Shown: positions 25,853 through 34,140, numbered from the stretch's first letter. The stretch: DNA of 42,280 bases from Bacillus sp. 2205SS5-2 (GCF_037024155.1 NZ_JAYKTS010000034.1:1-42280); one strand, 5' to 3'. Notes: generated by a model from the letters alone, not told the origin. Translations and numbers: made by a program.

Positions 25853-26680
25853 TTATTTCCAAAAGTCATCGAAGATTGTAATGGGCAGATGACGTTTGTG
25901 CTGGGTCTTAAGATAATGTCCTTCTATAACTTGTTGGACTTTTTCAGAAACTTCTTTGCCTTCTAAGTAATCATCGATTTCATCATAGGTGACACCCAGT
26001 GCCGCTTCGTCTGGCAAGCCTGGACGGTTATCTTCTAGATCCGCTGTTGGTTTTTTCAAGTAAAGATGTTCTGGTGCGCCAAGTTCTTTTAACACCAACC
26101 TTCCCTGCCGCTTATTTAAACGGAAAATCGGCACCAAGTCGGCTCCTCCATCACCAAATTTCGTATAAAATCCTGTTACCGCTTCGGCCGAATGGTCAGT
26201 ACCTAGCACCACACAGTTCTTCATTGAGGCAATACTAAATTGAACCTTCATTCGCTCACGAGCTTTTTCATTCCCTTTAACAAAATCAGATATCTCAATC
26301 CCTGATTCAGCCAACGATGAAACGCTCGAATCGACAGCTGGTTGAACATTGACCGTGATCAATTCGGAAGCATTCATAAATTTGATGGCTGCTTGTGCAT
26401 CCGCTTCATCCGTTTGAGTACCATACGGAAGTCGAACTGGATAAAAAGAATATTTATCAGTTGAATTTTCTTGATTCATTTCATCGACGGCCATTTGCGC
26501 AAGTTTCCCCGTTAATGTAGAATCCTGCCCCCCTGAAATTCCGAGAACAAAGCCTTTCAAAAAAAGATGTTTCTTTAAATAGGCTTTCAGAAAATCTATA
26601 CTTTTTCGAATCTCTACTTGTGGATTGATTTCTGGCTGAACCATCATTTCTGCAACAATTTGCTTTTGTAGTGAGTTCAC
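25853..26680 (-). CDS. nadE: NAD synthetase, ammonia-dependent
   Basis: A 275-residue enzyme that amidates nicotinic acid adenine dinucleotide to NAD using ATP and ammonia, the last step of NAD synthesis. The P-loop is [19 protein letters not shown] near residue 45. [20 protein letters not shown] and [16 protein letters not shown] are typical of the family, and [20 protein letters not shown] forms the NaAD site. There is no glutaminase domain. The frame opens 13 codons earlier (GTG at 26719), but the GTG at 26680 fits the usual SLQKQI start and has GGAGTG seven bases upstream. Confidence 0.95.
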   Translation of the reverse strand: MNSLQKQIVAEMMVQPEINPQVEIRKSIDFLKAYLKKHLFLKGFVLGISGGQDSTLTGKLAQMAVDEMNQENSTDKYSFYPVRLPYGTQTDEADAQAAIKFMNASELITVNVQPAVDSSVSSLAESGIEISDFVKGNEKARERMKVQFSIASMKNCVVLGTDHSAEAVTGFYTKFGDGGADLVPIFRLNKRQGRLVLKELGAPEHLYLKKPTADLEDNRPGLPDEAALGVTYDEIDDYLEGKEVSEKVQQVIEGHYLKTQHKRHLPITIFDDFWK

Positions 26681-26719
26681 TTCATTCACTCCTATTTTAC
26701 AGCTTTTGGTTGTATGCAC

Positions 26720-27265
26720 ACGGAAAAAATTACGTTTTTCTGATATGTGTTTACTATATCACATCCTTTTTTATTCTTCTCCTTTCTATCCTCTTTATTC
26801 ATATGGAAAAACCTCACCGACGTAGTTGATAAAGTTTTTCGTAGGAAAGCCGGAGATCACATCATGAACCCGACTGGACAGGGCCGTGTTTTGAAGCACA
26901 GTTTGTGTGAATTTTAGATGTCTACCCCAAATATGAATAACCGTCAAAAGTCTGTTACGGCGGTTTAATGACTTTACGAATAAATACCTCGACCTAATAA
27001 AACATCTCAAGACAGTAGAACTGTAAGCAAACTGACCGTGAACTTCCGCGAGCTCTCAACACTTAATATTTTCAGCACGCAGGGACATTTATTTAATAAC
27101 GCCTCTTTAGCATATGGGATACTTCATGTGAATTATCTCTCCTAAATGAATGGATAATTGTGCTAATATTAAATTAGGTAAACGAAAAGTTCACAATAAT
27201 TTAAGACCTTCAAAAAAATAGAAGCAAGTAACTAAAATATGAATAAATATTAGTAGGAGGAAAAT
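26720..27265. other. Gene-poor stretch between nadE and the second DJ-1 gene
   Basis: A minus-strand frame at 26795-27010 (71 codons) lacks a good ribosome binding site and resembles nothing I know, though FPTKNFINYVGEVFPYE at its end is reasonably protein-like and may be a remnant. The last 100 bases are very AT-rich and should hold the promoter of the DJ-1 gene at 27266. I see no strong dyads or repeats. Confidence 0.4.
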
Positions 27266-27964
27266 ATGAAAGTAATTATATATTTGTATAATGGGTTAAC
27301 TGTGCTTGATGCTATTGGACCTTATGAGGTTTTAAGAAATATTACAGGTACTGAAGTGTTCTTTGTTGCTGAAAAAGCAGGTAATATAAAAGCTGATTCT
27401 GGTTTTATTGATATTAACGTGAAATATAGTATCGATGATATGGTTGAAGCAGACATCTTGATCATCCCAGGATCCACCATAAGTTTTATGAATGAAATGA
27501 AAAATGAAAAAGTATTAAACTGGATAATGGAAGTAAATAAAACAACAACATGGACCACATCTGTTTGTTCAGGCTCATTAATACTTGCTTCGGCAGGTCT
27601 TCTCTCTGGGTTAAACGCAACATCGCACTGGAAACCTATCAATCTACTAAAAGATTTTGGAGCGACTCCAAAAAGAGAAAGGGTAGTTGAACAAGGAAAA
27701 TATATCACAGCCGCAGGAGTATCTGCAGGTATAGATATGGCTTTATATCTTTCAAACCATATTGTTGGAGAAGATGAAACCAAAGCTATTCAACTTGCAA
27801 TAGAATATGATCCACAACCATTATTTAATTCAGGGAATTATTTAAATGCGGATGAAAAAATCATTAAAATCGCTGATGAGAAATTAACAAAAGATGCGAA
27901 AAAAGGCCTTGGATTAATAGGTATGATAAAAAACTCAAAAAACATTCTTAAACTGAACAAATAG
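27266..27964 (+). CDS. DJ-1/PfpI family protein, isonitrile hydratase-like
   Basis: A 232-residue cytoplasmic protein. The start VIIYLYNGLTVLDAIGPYEV holds the conserved acidic residue of the fold. The nucleophile Cys101 lies in TTSVCSGSLILASAGLLSG, followed by ATSHWKPI. TAAGVSAGIDMALYLSNHIV near residue 152 is shared by isonitrile hydratases and by the sensor half of GATase1-type AraC regulators. No AraC DNA-binding domain follows, so this is the stand-alone enzyme-like form. AGGAGG lies seven bases before the ATG. The gene is more AT-rich than its neighbours and surrounded by mobile sequences, so transfer is possible. It is not a close copy of the PfpI protein at 191-715. Confidence 0.88.
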   Translation: MKVIIYLYNGLTVLDAIGPYEVLRNITGTEVFFVAEKAGNIKADSGFIDINVKYSIDDMVEADILIIPGSTISFMNEMKNEKVLNWIMEVNKTTTWTTSVCSGSLILASAGLLSGLNATSHWKPINLLKDFGATPKRERVVEQGKYITAAGVSAGIDMALYLSNHIVGEDETKAIQLAIEYDPQPLFNSGNYLNADEKIIKIADEKLTKDAKKGLGLIGMIKNSKNILKLNK

Positions 27965-28184
27965 CCGGATTCGCCAAAAATACTTTCTGTTAGTTATTAG
28001 GAATAACTAGATACTGGAATGAACATTTTCTTGAATTCCAACCTCAACAATAACCCTAACTGTTCCGATTATCTAAAGATCTTAGACTCATTCTTAAATT
28101 CATTACATAAACAATGTAGTGAGATAAAGCTACTCAACGATGTCTCAACTCTCAATCTGATACCATTATTTCTACAAACAAAAA

Positions 28185-28660
28185 AACTGTTTTCGCCAAG
28201 AATGTGACTTTTCGAACCCGTCTATAAACGGTGAGATAGCTTTGCTTCGGGTATCTCTTCGTCTATTTTTGATGAATATTAACAACAAAATGAAGGATTG
28301 AATCTAAAATTAGATGAAATAGTAACAAGGTATACGAACCCCCCATGTCCCTCACAGACACCGCAAAAGATAAAAATGGGGTCTAGCGGTTTAATCTTAA
28401 TCCATTCAGTCAACGATGATTTGGTAGAAACTAAGATGATCTTCGTACCTGTAAGAGACACAAGTTAACAACCACTTCCGCTAGATGCCACCGAAATGCA
28501 TATAGCGGAAATAGGTATTGTTATGAAAGTGCAGGTAAAAAACAAGAAATCTACAAAAAAAGAATTCTGTCTACTTTTCAAAAAACGGATTAGCCCTTGT
28601 AGGGAGGGTGCTTTTTTACGCCAAAATCAGCATCAAAACCTATTTCATATAAAAAGAGCC
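28185..28660 (+). repeat. Dispersed repeat (subtype I) interrupted by an IS110 deletion derivative
   Basis: The first part runs from AACTGTTTTCGCCAAG to AAGGTATACGAA (28338) and the last nine bases AAAAGAGCC are at 28652-28660. The flanks AACAAAAA (28177-28184) and AACTAAAA (28661-28668) match 7 of 8, so the outer boundaries are sound. The interior has CGTCTATAAACGG, GATAGCTTTGCTTCGGG and CTAAAATTAGATGAAATAG. The short frame at 28019-28207 that runs into it is not convincing as a gene. Confidence 0.85.
28339..28651 (+). mobile_element. Internally deleted IS110 derivative without transposase
   Basis: The left 70 bases (CCCCCATGTCCCTCACAGAC, ACACCGCAAAAGATAAAAAT, AGCGGTTTAAT) match the left end of the IS110 at 11808-13359. 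The right 65 bases (GGAGGGTGCTTTTTTACGCC, AAAATCAGCATCAAAACC) match its right end. The middle 170 bases match neither and include CCACTTCCGCTAGATG with AGCGGAAATAGG. It has no coding capacity for a transposase and would need one in trans. Confidence 0.75.
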
Positions 28661-28971
28661 AACTAAAAACAGATTACGCGTCCTTCCTATCGCATAGTCA
28701 CATTTAAAGATGCAATCCTCTTCATCCATAGGGAAATAGGTTTGAATTTCCTTTTTCCTCTATTTAATAGAAATGAATTAAAATGGGGTGACGATAATAA
28801 CCATTTTTCTTCGTAAAGGCAAGCAAGATCACATGACCATCCTCATCTAAATAGATATTATGTAGCTCATGATTTCTTACTATATATTGGGTATTTAATA
28901 TATGGAATAAAATCCAATAGATTGCAATAGATCTAGATTCATCCTGTATAATAGAAAGTAACATTTATTGA

Positions 28972-29523
28972 ATGGGGACCGGACATATGAGCAAACGTGT
29001 AGGCGTACATCCAAGTGAAAAAGATCAAGCAGCTCAAGAAATAAAAGCAGCCATCAAAGGAAACAAAGATCTACGAATGCTCGAGCGCTATCAAACGATT
29101 TTGATGGTTCTACGTGGGGAATCCTATCCAAACATAGCGGAAGTAGTTGGACGAAGGATTTCCACACTCTACAATTATAGTAAGGCGTATCGTGAGGGTG
29201 GACTGGATGGACTCCAAAGAGATCTTCCCACGGGTCGAAATCGGAAACTCACTCCCGATCAGGAGGAAAAAGTCTATCAAACGATTGTGAACCAAACGCC
29301 CGTTGATGTAGGTTTTCCAGTGGAAAGGAATTGGACGGCTCCTATCATAAACAAATGGATCAAGCAGGAATTTAACATTTCCTACTCAGATCGTGGCGTG
29401 CGGGCATTGCTCTACCGTCTCAATCTGAGCTTCACCAAACCAACGTATACACTGGCTAAAGCTGATCCTGTCAAACAAGAAGCGTTCAAAGAAGAGTTTA
29501 AACAGCTTAAAAAAAACTCCTAG
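28972..29523 (+). CDS. IS630 transposase, first frame (DNA-binding part)
   Basis: A 183-residue product with the IS630 N-terminal helix-turn-helix region (RGESYPNIAEVVGRRISTLY, NYSKAYREGGLDGLQRDLPTG, RKLTPDQEEKVYQTI) and the start of the linker to the DDE domain. It ends KKNS at a TAG. Just before it lies a run of eight A followed by C (29509-29517), which could shift the ribosome back by one base into the second frame, giving LKKKLLDGEID. An internal ATG at 28987 with GGGGACC upstream could be the real start. Confidence 0.88.
   Translation: MGTGHMSKRVGVHPSEKDQAAQEIKAAIKGNKDLRMLERYQTILMVLRGESYPNIAEVVGRRISTLYNYSKAYREGGLDGLQRDLPTGRNRKLTPDQEEKVYQTIVNQTPVDVGFPVERNWTAPIINKWIKQEFNISYSDRGVRALLYRLNLSFTKPTYTLAKADPVKQEAFKEEFKQLKKNS
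29509..29523 (+). promoter_or_regulatory. Probable -1 frameshift site of the IS630 transposase
   Basis: Eight A followed by C contains the slippery form A AAA AAC. The zero frame stops six bases later at TAG; the -1 frame continues without a break into the DDE part. Whether this is programmed or a disabling mutation cannot be told from one copy. Confidence 0.55.
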
Positions 29524-29561
29524 ATGGGGAAATAGACCACATCTTATTTGAGGATGAACCC

Positions 29562-30050
29562 ATGATTCGAGACTATCAAGCTTTATCACGAACTTGGTTT
29601 GCCAAAGGTCAACAAAAGATCATTCCGACCTATGGAAAACATTGGGGTGCAAAGTTAATTGGTACGTTGGATTACGAGACAGGAGAGGTATTCTGTATCC
29701 AGGAAGAGCGCTATACGGCCAAGGAATTCCTGTCCTTTCTCGAAAAAGTGATCGATAAATATAATGGAGAAAAGATTGTCATGATTTTAGATAACGCGAG
29801 AATTCATCATGCAAAACGTATCCAACCGTTTTTAGAACAACATAAGAACCTTCTTACTTTGGTCTACCTTCCGCCTTATAGCCCAAACCTTAATATGATT
29901 GAAGAACTTTGGGGTTGGTTAAAGTCATCTGTCATCAACAATGTATTCTTTGATTCTGTTCAAAAAATACGTAAAGCTGTTCAAGGGTTTGTTCGTCACA
30001 TCAATAAAACGCCAGAAGTCACTATGAATCGGCTGTGCATGCAATTCTAA
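29562..30050 (+). CDS. IS630 transposase, second frame (DDE part)
   Basis: A 162-codon frame from an internal ATG; read through the frameshift it would start about 40 bases earlier with DGEIDHILFEDEP, holding the first catalytic Asp. The second Asp is in VMILDNARIHHAK and the final Glu in PPYSPNLNMIEELWGWLKS, so the DDE triad is complete. The last part (FVRHINKTPEVTMNRLCMQF) is normal for the family. With the first frame it makes a full transposase of about 355 residues, so this copy may be active. Confidence 0.88.
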   Translation: MIRDYQALSRTWFAKGQQKIIPTYGKHWGAKLIGTLDYETGEVFCIQEERYTAKEFLSFLEKVIDKYNGEKIVMILDNARIHHAKRIQPFLEQHKNLLTLVYLPPYSPNLNMIEELWGWLKSSVINNVFFDSVQKIRKAVQGFVRHINKTPEVTMNRLCMQF

Positions 30051-30232
30051 ATATTTTTTACCGAATATATAGTTCATTAATATTCTATTAATAAACGGCT
30101 TGTAACCTGTTCATCCCTGTTACCTCCTTTCTGTTTTAGTGTATCCGCCTGCTAATGAATATGATTCTGAATTACTTGTCAATTGAACCTAGCTGATCCT
30201 TGTAATTACGACTAAACTTGCTATTTTACAGT

Positions 30233-30263
30233 AAAAGGCACATCCATTTGAAGGATGCGCCTG
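30233..30263 (-). terminator. Terminator of the TetR-ABC exporter operon
   Basis: On the minus strand AGGCGCATCC and GGATGTGCCT form a stem with a 7-base loop, followed by TTTTACTG, eight bases past the last permease stop. Confidence 0.8.
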
Positions 30264-30270
30264 ACCTTGT

Positions 30271-31074
30271 CTATACCTTTAAATCTCGCTTATTATAGAA
30301 AACAAATGTTACGACTGATAGGAGAATGATGAGACTAATCGATAAGAAAATAAAGATGGCTTCAAATCCACCACCATACATAATATTCTTTGCTTCAAAA
30401 TATTTAAACGGAGTAATAAATCTTAAGAATTCGATTTTTTCACTTAAATCAATGGCGATCGAAACGATAAACGTTATTAGCAATACCGTCGTCGCTAACG
30501 CGGTAGCTTTGTGCGGCTTCTTCGACACGGCCGCAACCGAGGTTCCAATTGCGAGAAATAATAATTGTAAAATCAACATCCCCGCCATCGTGATTGCGAT
30601 ATTGCCTACAATGGATTCCCCGTCACTGTAATTTCCAACAATGAAGATACTTGAAACCCAAGTAATTATCGTCAAAATCACTACATTCGTTAAAGCTGCG
30701 AGGAATTTGATGGTAATGATTTTCTTTCTTGCTACTGGTTTCACGAATAAAAATTCGGTCGTGTGATCTCGCTCTTCTTTCGAAATAATTGTCGCGCCAA
30801 GCATCGTTGCATGAATGGACGCCATCAACACAAGATACATAAATAGAACGCCATAATACCCACTTACCGTAGAAACATCCAGAGTGCCTACACCAGACAA
30901 AGCTTGAAGGGATTTTGGCATCTGTGAAATTAAATCATTCATCGATTGACCGCTGGAAGAAAAACTGCCGAATTTAGCCATACCCGAACCAACCATAGCC
31001 ACCATCCCAATACACCAGATAATCAGTGATTTACGGTGCGCCTTCATTTCTTTTCTAAAGATGTTCATGAACAT
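30271..31074 (-). CDS. ABC-2 type exporter permease
   Basis: A 267-residue membrane protein with six hydrophobic segments, typical of ABC-2 permeases: one near residue 20, then segments near 75-100, 120-145, 165-185, 195-212 and 240-262. KEERDHTTEFLFVKPVARKK after the second segment is a family hallmark (ExxxxTxxxLxxxPxxR). It would form the transmembrane half of an exporter with the ATPase at 31894. AAGGAGGGGC lies upstream; ATG at 31068, two codons in, is better spaced than the first ATG. It is the last gene of the operon and similar in size and pattern to the preceding permease, so a heterodimer is likely. Confidence 0.88.
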   Translation of the reverse strand: MFMNIFRKEMKAHRKSLIIWCIGMVAMVGSGMAKFGSFSSSGQSMNDLISQMPKSLQALSGVGTLDVSTVSGYYGVLFMYLVLMASIHATMLGATIISKEERDHTTEFLFVKPVARKKIITIKFLAALTNVVILTIITWVSSIFIVGNYSDGESIVGNIAITMAGMLILQLLFLAIGTSVAAVSKKPHKATALATTVLLITFIVSIAIDLSEKIEFLRFITPFKYFEAKNIMYGGGFEAIFIFLSISLIILLSVVTFVFYNKRDLKV

Positions 31075-31095
31075 GCCCCTCCTTTTCCAAAAATG

Positions 31096-31887
31096 CTATA
31101 CAGTATGAATGTCCTTTTTGAGATATAGTATATAGCTAGCTACTAAAGAAATGATCATTATTCCCAACCCCGTAATGATATAGGACCATTCATAACTAGA
31201 ATTCTGCATAATATAGGCATTATCAAAATACTTAAAAGGAGTGAAATAACGACCAACATCATCACTTGCCGCTACCATACCAATCACAAAAAACATAAAC
31301 ACAATACCCAGTGAAACAGATACAACAGACTTGATTTTAGAAAAAAGAACAGAGACAATGATACCGAGCGCAAGGAAAATAAGCTGTAAATAAAATAGTG
31401 AAAGGGAAATCAGCATGAAGACTTCAGTACTATAGGCCTCGTTCTTAATAGCATTTGCCATAATCGTAGCGGCAGTGATAAAAATAATATTCGTAAAGAC
31501 CAATGACGTTAACGACGCCAATAGCTTAGAACCAAGGATTTTTCGACGAGCAATAGGTTTTGTAAATAGAAAATCTGCTGTCTTCTCACGAACCTCTTTA
31601 GATCCAATCGAGATACCTAAGTTCATCGCTTGAATGGCTCCACATAAGGTGATATACACGAAAGTATACGAATAAAACCCCACAACAGAACCAATAGTAT
31701 CTATCTGAATCCCTAACGCAGCTCTTACCCCTTCCGGAAAGCCCGCTAATAATTTCTTAAACTCCTCAATTTCCTTTGTAATGGCCGGAAACATGGACAT
31801 AAAGAATACAACTAAAACGACTAGGGCTCCTGTCCAGATTAGAGTAGACTTGCGAATCGCCTTCAGCTCATACATAAATACATTCAT
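31096..31887 (-). CDS. ABC-2 type exporter permease
   Basis: A 263-residue protein with six hydrophobic segments and the same SKEVREKTADFLFTKPIARR signature after the second. The start MNVFMYELKAIRKSTLIW parallels MNIFRKEMKAHRKSLIIW of the next gene, so the two arose by duplication. It begins six bases after the ATPase stop, and 21 bases separate it from the next permease. The pair probably forms the channel of one exporter. The cargo is unknown; a TetR regulator suggests a toxic compound or peptide. Confidence 0.88.
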   Translation of the reverse strand: MNVFMYELKAIRKSTLIWTGALVVLVVFFMSMFPAITKEIEEFKKLLAGFPEGVRAALGIQIDTIGSVVGFYSYTFVYITLCGAIQAMNLGISIGSKEVREKTADFLFTKPIARRKILGSKLLASLTSLVFTNIIFITAATIMANAIKNEAYSTEVFMLISLSLFYLQLIFLALGIIVSVLFSKIKSVVSVSLGIVFMFFVIGMVAASDDVGRYFTPFKYFDNAYIMQNSSYEWSYIITGLGIMIISLVASYILYLKKDIHTV

Positions 31888-31893
31888 AAAGGA

Positions 31894-32778
31894 TCACACT
31901 TCCTTTTCATAATAATGCATGAAAATCTCTTCTAGATCGGGTTCCTCGATCCATAAATTCGCAATTCGAGTTTCACCAATCTTCTTCATAATGGTATTGA
32001 TGTCACCTCTGAACAGGAAGGTGACTACCTGATCTTTGTTCTCCAGTTTACTTACACCAGGCAGATCGAAATAATCATTGTTTAGCGGACCAGCCAGTTC
32101 TACCTTAAATTTCTTATGATTATTTTCTTTTAGTGTGCTAATCTTTTCGACCTGAACGATTTTTCCGTCTTTAATAATGGCAACCCGGTCGCAAAGTCGC
32201 TGCACTTCACTAAGAATATGTGAGGAGAACAAAATCGTCGCTCCTTTCTTATTCTCCTTCTCAAGCAAGTCAAAGAATTTTTGTTGCATCAACGGATCCA
32301 ATCCACTGGTTGGTTCATCCAAAATAATGAGTTTGGGTTCATGTAGTAATCCTTGAATAATGCCTACTTTCTTTTTGTTACCGAGGGACAAATCATCAAT
32401 TTTCTTAGTTAAGTCCAGGTCGAGGATTTCGGCTAGTTCATTCATTCTCTTTCGGCAATCCTTCTTATAAAAGCTTGCAGAATAGTTCAATAAATCCATT
32501 ACCTTCATATTGTTATAATAGAAAACCTCAGCGGGTAGGTAGCCCACTTCCTTGGCAATTTCAGGAGCAAACTTAATACAATCCTTTCCAAATATTGTCG
32601 CACTCCCGCTGGTCGGATAGATTAATGACAATAGCGTTCTAATAGTGGTTGATTTTCCTGCTCCGTTCGGTCCAATAAATCCAAAGATTTCTCCTTCTTC
32701 AACATTGAAACTGATATCAGAAATCCCCCGTGAACTACCATACATTTTCGTTAATTGATTAATTTCAATCACACTCAT
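31894..32778 (-). CDS. ABC transporter ATP-binding protein (exporter, BcrA-like)
   Basis: A 294-residue ATPase. Walker A reads GFIGPNGAGKSTTIRTLL near residue 34, the Q-loop is in VGYLPAEVFYYNN, the signature is LSLGNKKKVGI (a variant of LSGGQ), Walker B with the catalytic Glu is KLIILDEPTSGLDPL, and the H-loop is ILFSSHILSEV. The C-terminal 80 residues form the extension usual in drug and bacitracin exporters. It follows the TetR gene and precedes two permeases with spacings of 33 and 6 bases, forming one operon. Confidence 0.93.
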   Translation of the reverse strand: MSVIEINQLTKMYGSSRGISDISFNVEEGEIFGFIGPNGAGKSTTIRTLLSLIYPTSGSATIFGKDCIKFAPEIAKEVGYLPAEVFYYNNMKVMDLLNYSASFYKKDCRKRMNELAEILDLDLTKKIDDLSLGNKKKVGIIQGLLHEPKLIILDEPTSGLDPLMQQKFFDLLEKENKKGATILFSSHILSEVQRLCDRVAIIKDGKIVQVEKISTLKENNHKKFKVELAGPLNNDYFDLPGVSKLENKDQVVTFLFRGDINTIMKKIGETRIANLWIEEPDLEEIFMHYYEKEV

Positions 32779-32811
32779 TGCTTACATCCTCCCTTTCACC
32801 TATCCATCCAG

Positions 32812-33432
32812 CTATCTGTAAAATGAATTCTTGAGTACTTCTATATAAGAGTCTATTTCAGCTACAATTTCTTCATGATCCAGTTCATCTATTGATTGTG
32901 ATTTGAGTTTTTGCTGTTGAGTGTTTGCATATCCCTCGAAGGTCCAATAAATAATTTCTATTGCCTTCTTAACATCAATGCCTTCTTTAAATTTCGTAAC
33001 ATCAATATCAGCAAACATCTGCTGAAAACCACTATAAATTAAATCCGCTTTTATTTTGTTAATCTCCATGCTGACTTCCGGTGATTTCTCATTGTATACA
33101 CTGAGGAGAAAACTGATTAGGTCTGGATATTTCTTAAATAATTCAAGTTTAATTAGAGACACTTGGTGTAACCTAATGAAAATATCTTGATTATTCCAGT
33201 CGACACGTTCTATAACCATTTCTGATAAAAAATCTGAGGCATTCTGATACAACGAAAGATACAATTCTTTTTTACTGTTGAAATAATGAAATAACAATCC
33301 TTTTGAAATTTTCGCTTCCTTCACAATCGCATTGGTAGAGGCATTCTGATACCCATTTTGTGCAAAAATCATTGTCGCAGAATTAATTATCCGGTCCTCT
33401 TTTTCTGGGTCGATGTTTAACGATTTGAACAA
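32812..33432 (-). CDS. TetR/AcrR-family transcriptional regulator
   Basis: A 206-residue repressor. Residues about 10-58 form the TetR DNA-binding domain (RIINSATMIFAQNGYQNAST, AIVKEAKISKGLLFHYFNSK KEL). The rest is the all-helical ligand domain, which has no recognisable type. The start appears to be TTG at 33432; GGGAGG lies 11 bases upstream, and no ATG is better placed. It is the first gene of the ABC exporter operon, and two palindromes lie in its promoter, so it probably represses itself and the exporter until a substrate binds. Confidence 0.9.
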   Translation of the reverse strand: MFKSLNIDPEKEDRIINSATMIFAQNGYQNASTNAIVKEAKISKGLLFHYFNSKKELYLSLYQNASDFLSEMVIERVDWNNQDIFIRLHQVSLIKLELFKKYPDLISFLLSVYNEKSPEVSMEINKIKADLIYSGFQQMFADIDVTKFKEGIDVKKAIEIIYWTFEGYANTQQQKLKSQSIDELDHEEIVAEIDSYIEVLKNSFYR

Positions 33433-33465
33433 AACAATCTTAACCTCCCCTCTCTAAGGGATAGA

Positions 33466-33517
33466 ATTGACCAGTGTGGTCAATTCTATTATAATTCCTG
33501 TTGACCAGACCGGTCAA
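33466..33517 (-). promoter_or_regulatory. TetR operon promoter with two palindromic operators
   Basis: ATTGACCAGTGTGGTCAAT (33466-33484) and TTGACCAGACCGGTCAA (33501-33517) share the arms TTGACC/GGTCAA. On the minus strand the upstream one contains the -35 box TTGACC, 18 bases later TATAAT follows at 33488-33493, and the second operator starts just past it, at the expected transcription start. One repressor dimer at each would block the promoter on both sides. Confidence 0.85.
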
Positions 33518-33563
33518 TAAATATTATAAAAATTTTCCAGCTATGATTCACCTGGAATCAAGT

Positions 33564-33648
33564 GGGCGGTAAGCCTCTTTGAGGATAGGGCACGGACCAC
33601 GGGGCTCACTGCTCCACTATTCCCGCAGGATCCGAGTGCCTTCCGCCC
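33564..33648. repeat. GC-rich structured intergenic element with GGGCGG/CCGCCC ends
   Basis: An 85-base block, far richer in G+C than its surroundings, is bounded by GGGCGG and CCGCCC. Inside are GGTAAGCCTCTTTGAGG, GGGCACGGACCACGGGGCTC and CCCGCAGGATCCGAGTGCCT. It looks like one of the GC-rich interspersed palindromic repeats of Bacillus genomes (blocks such as GAGGCT..CCGCGG..GAGTGCCT). No open frame. Only one copy occurs in this window, so the repeat status is from memory of the type. Confidence 0.5.
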
Positions 33649-33745
33649 TAATTGATATAGTATATAAAATTCAACATATGCTCCGTTTACTTTAAGTTCA
33701 ATAATTTATATTTTCTGCAATTTAAAATTCCGGGGAGTTTTGTCG

Positions 33746-33773
33746 TTGATTTTTTTATAATAGTGGGTATAAT
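33746..33773 (+). promoter_or_regulatory. Promoter of the guanidine-riboswitch transcript
   Basis: TTGATT, 16 bases, TATAAT, ending 30 bases before the conserved start of the aptamer. Confidence 0.6.
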
Positions 33774-33802
33774 TTAAAATAATTGCATATGAGAAAAGTT
33801 TT

Positions 33803-33889
33803 CTAGGGTTCCGCAACTGTAACGTTGGTCTGGTCCGAGAGAAAACTCACAGCTTTGCTGTGTCACGGAAGGACAAAAGCCTGGGAGAT
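33803..33889 (+). ncRNA. Guanidine-I riboswitch (ykkC class)
   Basis: The conserved landmarks are all present in order: CTAGGGTTCCGC, GGTCTGGTCCGAGAG, AAAACTCACAGC with GCTGTGTCACGG, and GGACAAAAGCCTGGGAGAT. This class binds guanidinium and turns on export or breakdown genes. The 3' end overlaps the terminator stem, the usual arrangement for this class. The genes that follow are two SMR exporters of the guanidine type. Confidence 0.97.
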
Positions 33890-33920
33890 ACTGTTTTACA
33901 GTTATCTTCTTGGCTTTTTT
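33875..33920 (+). terminator. Guanidine-controlled terminator
   Basis: AAAAGCCTGGGAGATACTG pairs with CAGTTATCTTCTTGGCTTTT, followed by T-run. The first arm is part of the aptamer, so guanidinium binding would prevent this stem and allow transcription of the exporters. Confidence 0.92.
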
Positions 33921-33930
33921 GTTTTTGGAA

Positions 33931-34108
33931 GGTTTTTTTCGTATACATTGTTGCTCTTGACACAAAGAAAAAACAGGCAGTAGGGTTTATTCGATTGATT
34001 TCTCCCTCTTTATCTAGAAAGAATTTTTCATCAAGAAAAGAGCACGATGTCATACAAGTCAAGGGATTACTTCTGATTCGAAAAGCCACAATCTTTGCGA
34101 AAACAGCC
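33931..34108 (+). repeat. MITE-like dispersed repeat, subtype II, between riboswitch and exporter genes
   Basis: A 178-bp copy, GGTTTTTTTCGTATACATTG to CACAATCTTTGCGAAAACAGCC. It is flanked by a perfect 8-bp direct repeat, TTTTGGAA at 33923-33930 and 34109-34116, which fixes its boundaries. Subtype II marks are TTGCTCTTGACACAAAG, AAAACAGGCAGTAGGGTTT, AAGAGCACGATGTCATACAA and TCAAGGGATTACTTCTGATT. It lengthens the leader of the guanidine exporter transcript. Confidence 0.92.
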
Positions 34109-34140
34109 TTTTGGAAAATAAAATTGGAGGTGTTTTTTTA

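Larger units (their letters stand above)
28879..30073 (+). mobile_element. IS630-family insertion sequence, about 1.2 kb
   Basis: Terminal inverted repeats are ACTATATATTGGGTATTTAA at 28879 and its near-complement ending at 30073 (ATTTTTTACCGAATATATAG). They match at about 18 of 23 positions. Length and two-frame transposase fit the family. IS630 elements duplicate TA: the left side has TA at 28878-28879, while the right has TT, so the duplication has changed or the end is off by a base. A TATAAT box at 28947 could serve as promoter. Confidence 0.85.

Noticed and set aside
26795-27010. 71-codon minus-strand frame
   Set aside because: No good ribosome binding site and no recognisable family; kept only as a possible remnant.
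191-27964. The two DJ-1/PfpI genes as recent duplicates
   Set aside because: They belong to different branches (174 against 232 residues, CHAG against CSGS at the nucleophile) and share little sequence.
28019-28207. 62-codon plus-strand frame MNIFLNSNLNNN...
   Set aside because: Low-complexity Asn/Leu composition, no ribosome binding site, and its end lies inside the dispersed repeat.
28764-28964. 66-codon minus-strand frame upstream of the IS630
   Set aside because: It crosses the left inverted repeat of the IS630 and has no family resemblance.
33774-34089. Minus-strand frames across the guanidine riboswitch
   Set aside because: They are antisense to a clear riboswitch, terminator and dispersed repeat.
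34111-34140. Longer start ([10 protein letters not shown]...) for the first SMR gene
   Set aside because: Those codons derive from the repeat's target duplication and ribosome binding site; ATG at 34141 matches the family start and has GGAGGTG upstream.
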